DNA of 5,393 nt from DATGZX01 sp035296965 (lineage in GTDB: Bacteria > Planctomycetota > Planctomycetia > Gemmatales > Gemmataceae), in assembly GCA_035296965.1 (NCBI GenBank), contig DATGZX010000351.1, positions 1 to 5,393 of the forward strand. The letters run 5' to 3'. A program made the translations under genes and the position numbers. Below, piece by piece: positions 5,180-5,393 of the stretch (position 1 is the first letter of the stretch; the number at the start of each line of letters is the position of its first letter). Below the pieces are notes generated by a model that saw only the letters and a list, made by a program, of their open reading frames with translations, ran no database searches and had not been told where the DNA came from.

Positions 5180-5393
5180 ATGATCCTTCGCATCGTTGAA
5201 GCTAAAGTTTGCGGCGATTCTTGCATACAAGTCGCGTTCAACGACGGCACGAACAAGGTGGTTAGCCTGAGAGAGATCCTTGATGGGCCGGTTTTTGAAC
5301 CGCTGCACGAACGTGATTTTTTTGCGCGTATGGAACTCGATCCCATTTGCGGCACAGTCGTTTGGCCCAATGGCGCCGATTTCGCTCCCGAGG
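5180..5393 (+). CDS. DUF2442 family protein (3' end outside window)
   Basis: 71 codons are visible. The ATG at 5180 has GAGGA (5168-5172) 7 bases upstream and lies 15 bases after the DUF4160 stop. The sequence follows DUF2442: an N-terminal strand ILRIVEAKV, FNDGTNKVVSLREIL (20-34), a GPVFEPLHERDFFARMEL segment (36-53), and the family hallmark GTVVWPNGADFAPE (58-71), after which a few residues normally remain. DUF2442 corresponds to the small N-terminal domain seen in NE0471-type proteins, some of which carry a helix-turn-helix after it; whether that follows cannot be seen. Its biochemical role is unknown. The position right behind DUF4160 supports joint function with it. Confidence 0.95.
   Translation, partial: MILRIVEAKVCGDSCIQVAFNDGTNKVVSLREILDGPVFEPLHERDFFARMELDPICGTVVWPNGADFAPE

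Overview
The window looks like a stretch of a planctomycete-type chromosome, probably from an anaerobic or facultative member or a metagenome bin. This is inferred from the mix of content, not from any marker gene: a HEAT-repeat protein of the kind found in Planctomycetota and Verrucomicrobiota, a PEP-CTERM surface protein, an uncharacterised small-protein family, a corrinoid methyl-transfer protein, a DUF4160/DUF2442 pair, and long spacers with heptamer arrays and REP-like inverted repeats. All convincing genes are on the + strand. Coding density is low: about half of the window has no intact gene.

Layout. 1-552 is the 3' end of a HEAT-repeat gene, followed by a perfect hairpin (575-604) that probably ends its transcript. 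605-1010 has no firm gene. 1011-1160 is the decayed 3' end of a small gene, broken by an in-frame TAA, and it overlaps by 22 bases an intact uncharacterised gene (1139-1519). 1520-2013 is a spacer with a REP-like inverted-repeat element (1545-1677) and a long hairpin (1782-1836). A good sigma70-type promoter (2014-2042) and a strong Shine-Dalgarno site drive a secreted PEP-CTERM protein (2085-2726). 2727-3246 holds nothing I can name. 3247-3410 is a second REP-like inverted repeat, abutting a gene fragment (about 3412-3540). 3536-4180 is repeat DNA: four kinds of 7-base tandem repeat plus a 230/202-base composite unit present twice. The last block, 4259-5393, is a tightly packed gene set: a corrinoid protein, a DUF4160 protein 6 bases after it, and a DUF2442 protein running off the window.

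How the parts relate. The corrinoid protein would carry a methyl group on cobalamin between two methyltransferases, but neither partner is in the window. DUF4160 and DUF2442 genes are commonly neighbours and are suspected to act as a pair; their linkage to a corrinoid gene is the most interesting gene arrangement here. The PEP-CTERM protein would need an exosortase encoded elsewhere. I found no tRNA, rRNA, CRISPR array, intact transposase or complete insertion sequence. I see no clear case for a wholly new system; the strongest leads are the layered heptamer/composite repeat locus, the two truncated genes lying next to REP-like ends, and the corrinoid-DUF4160-DUF2442 linkage.
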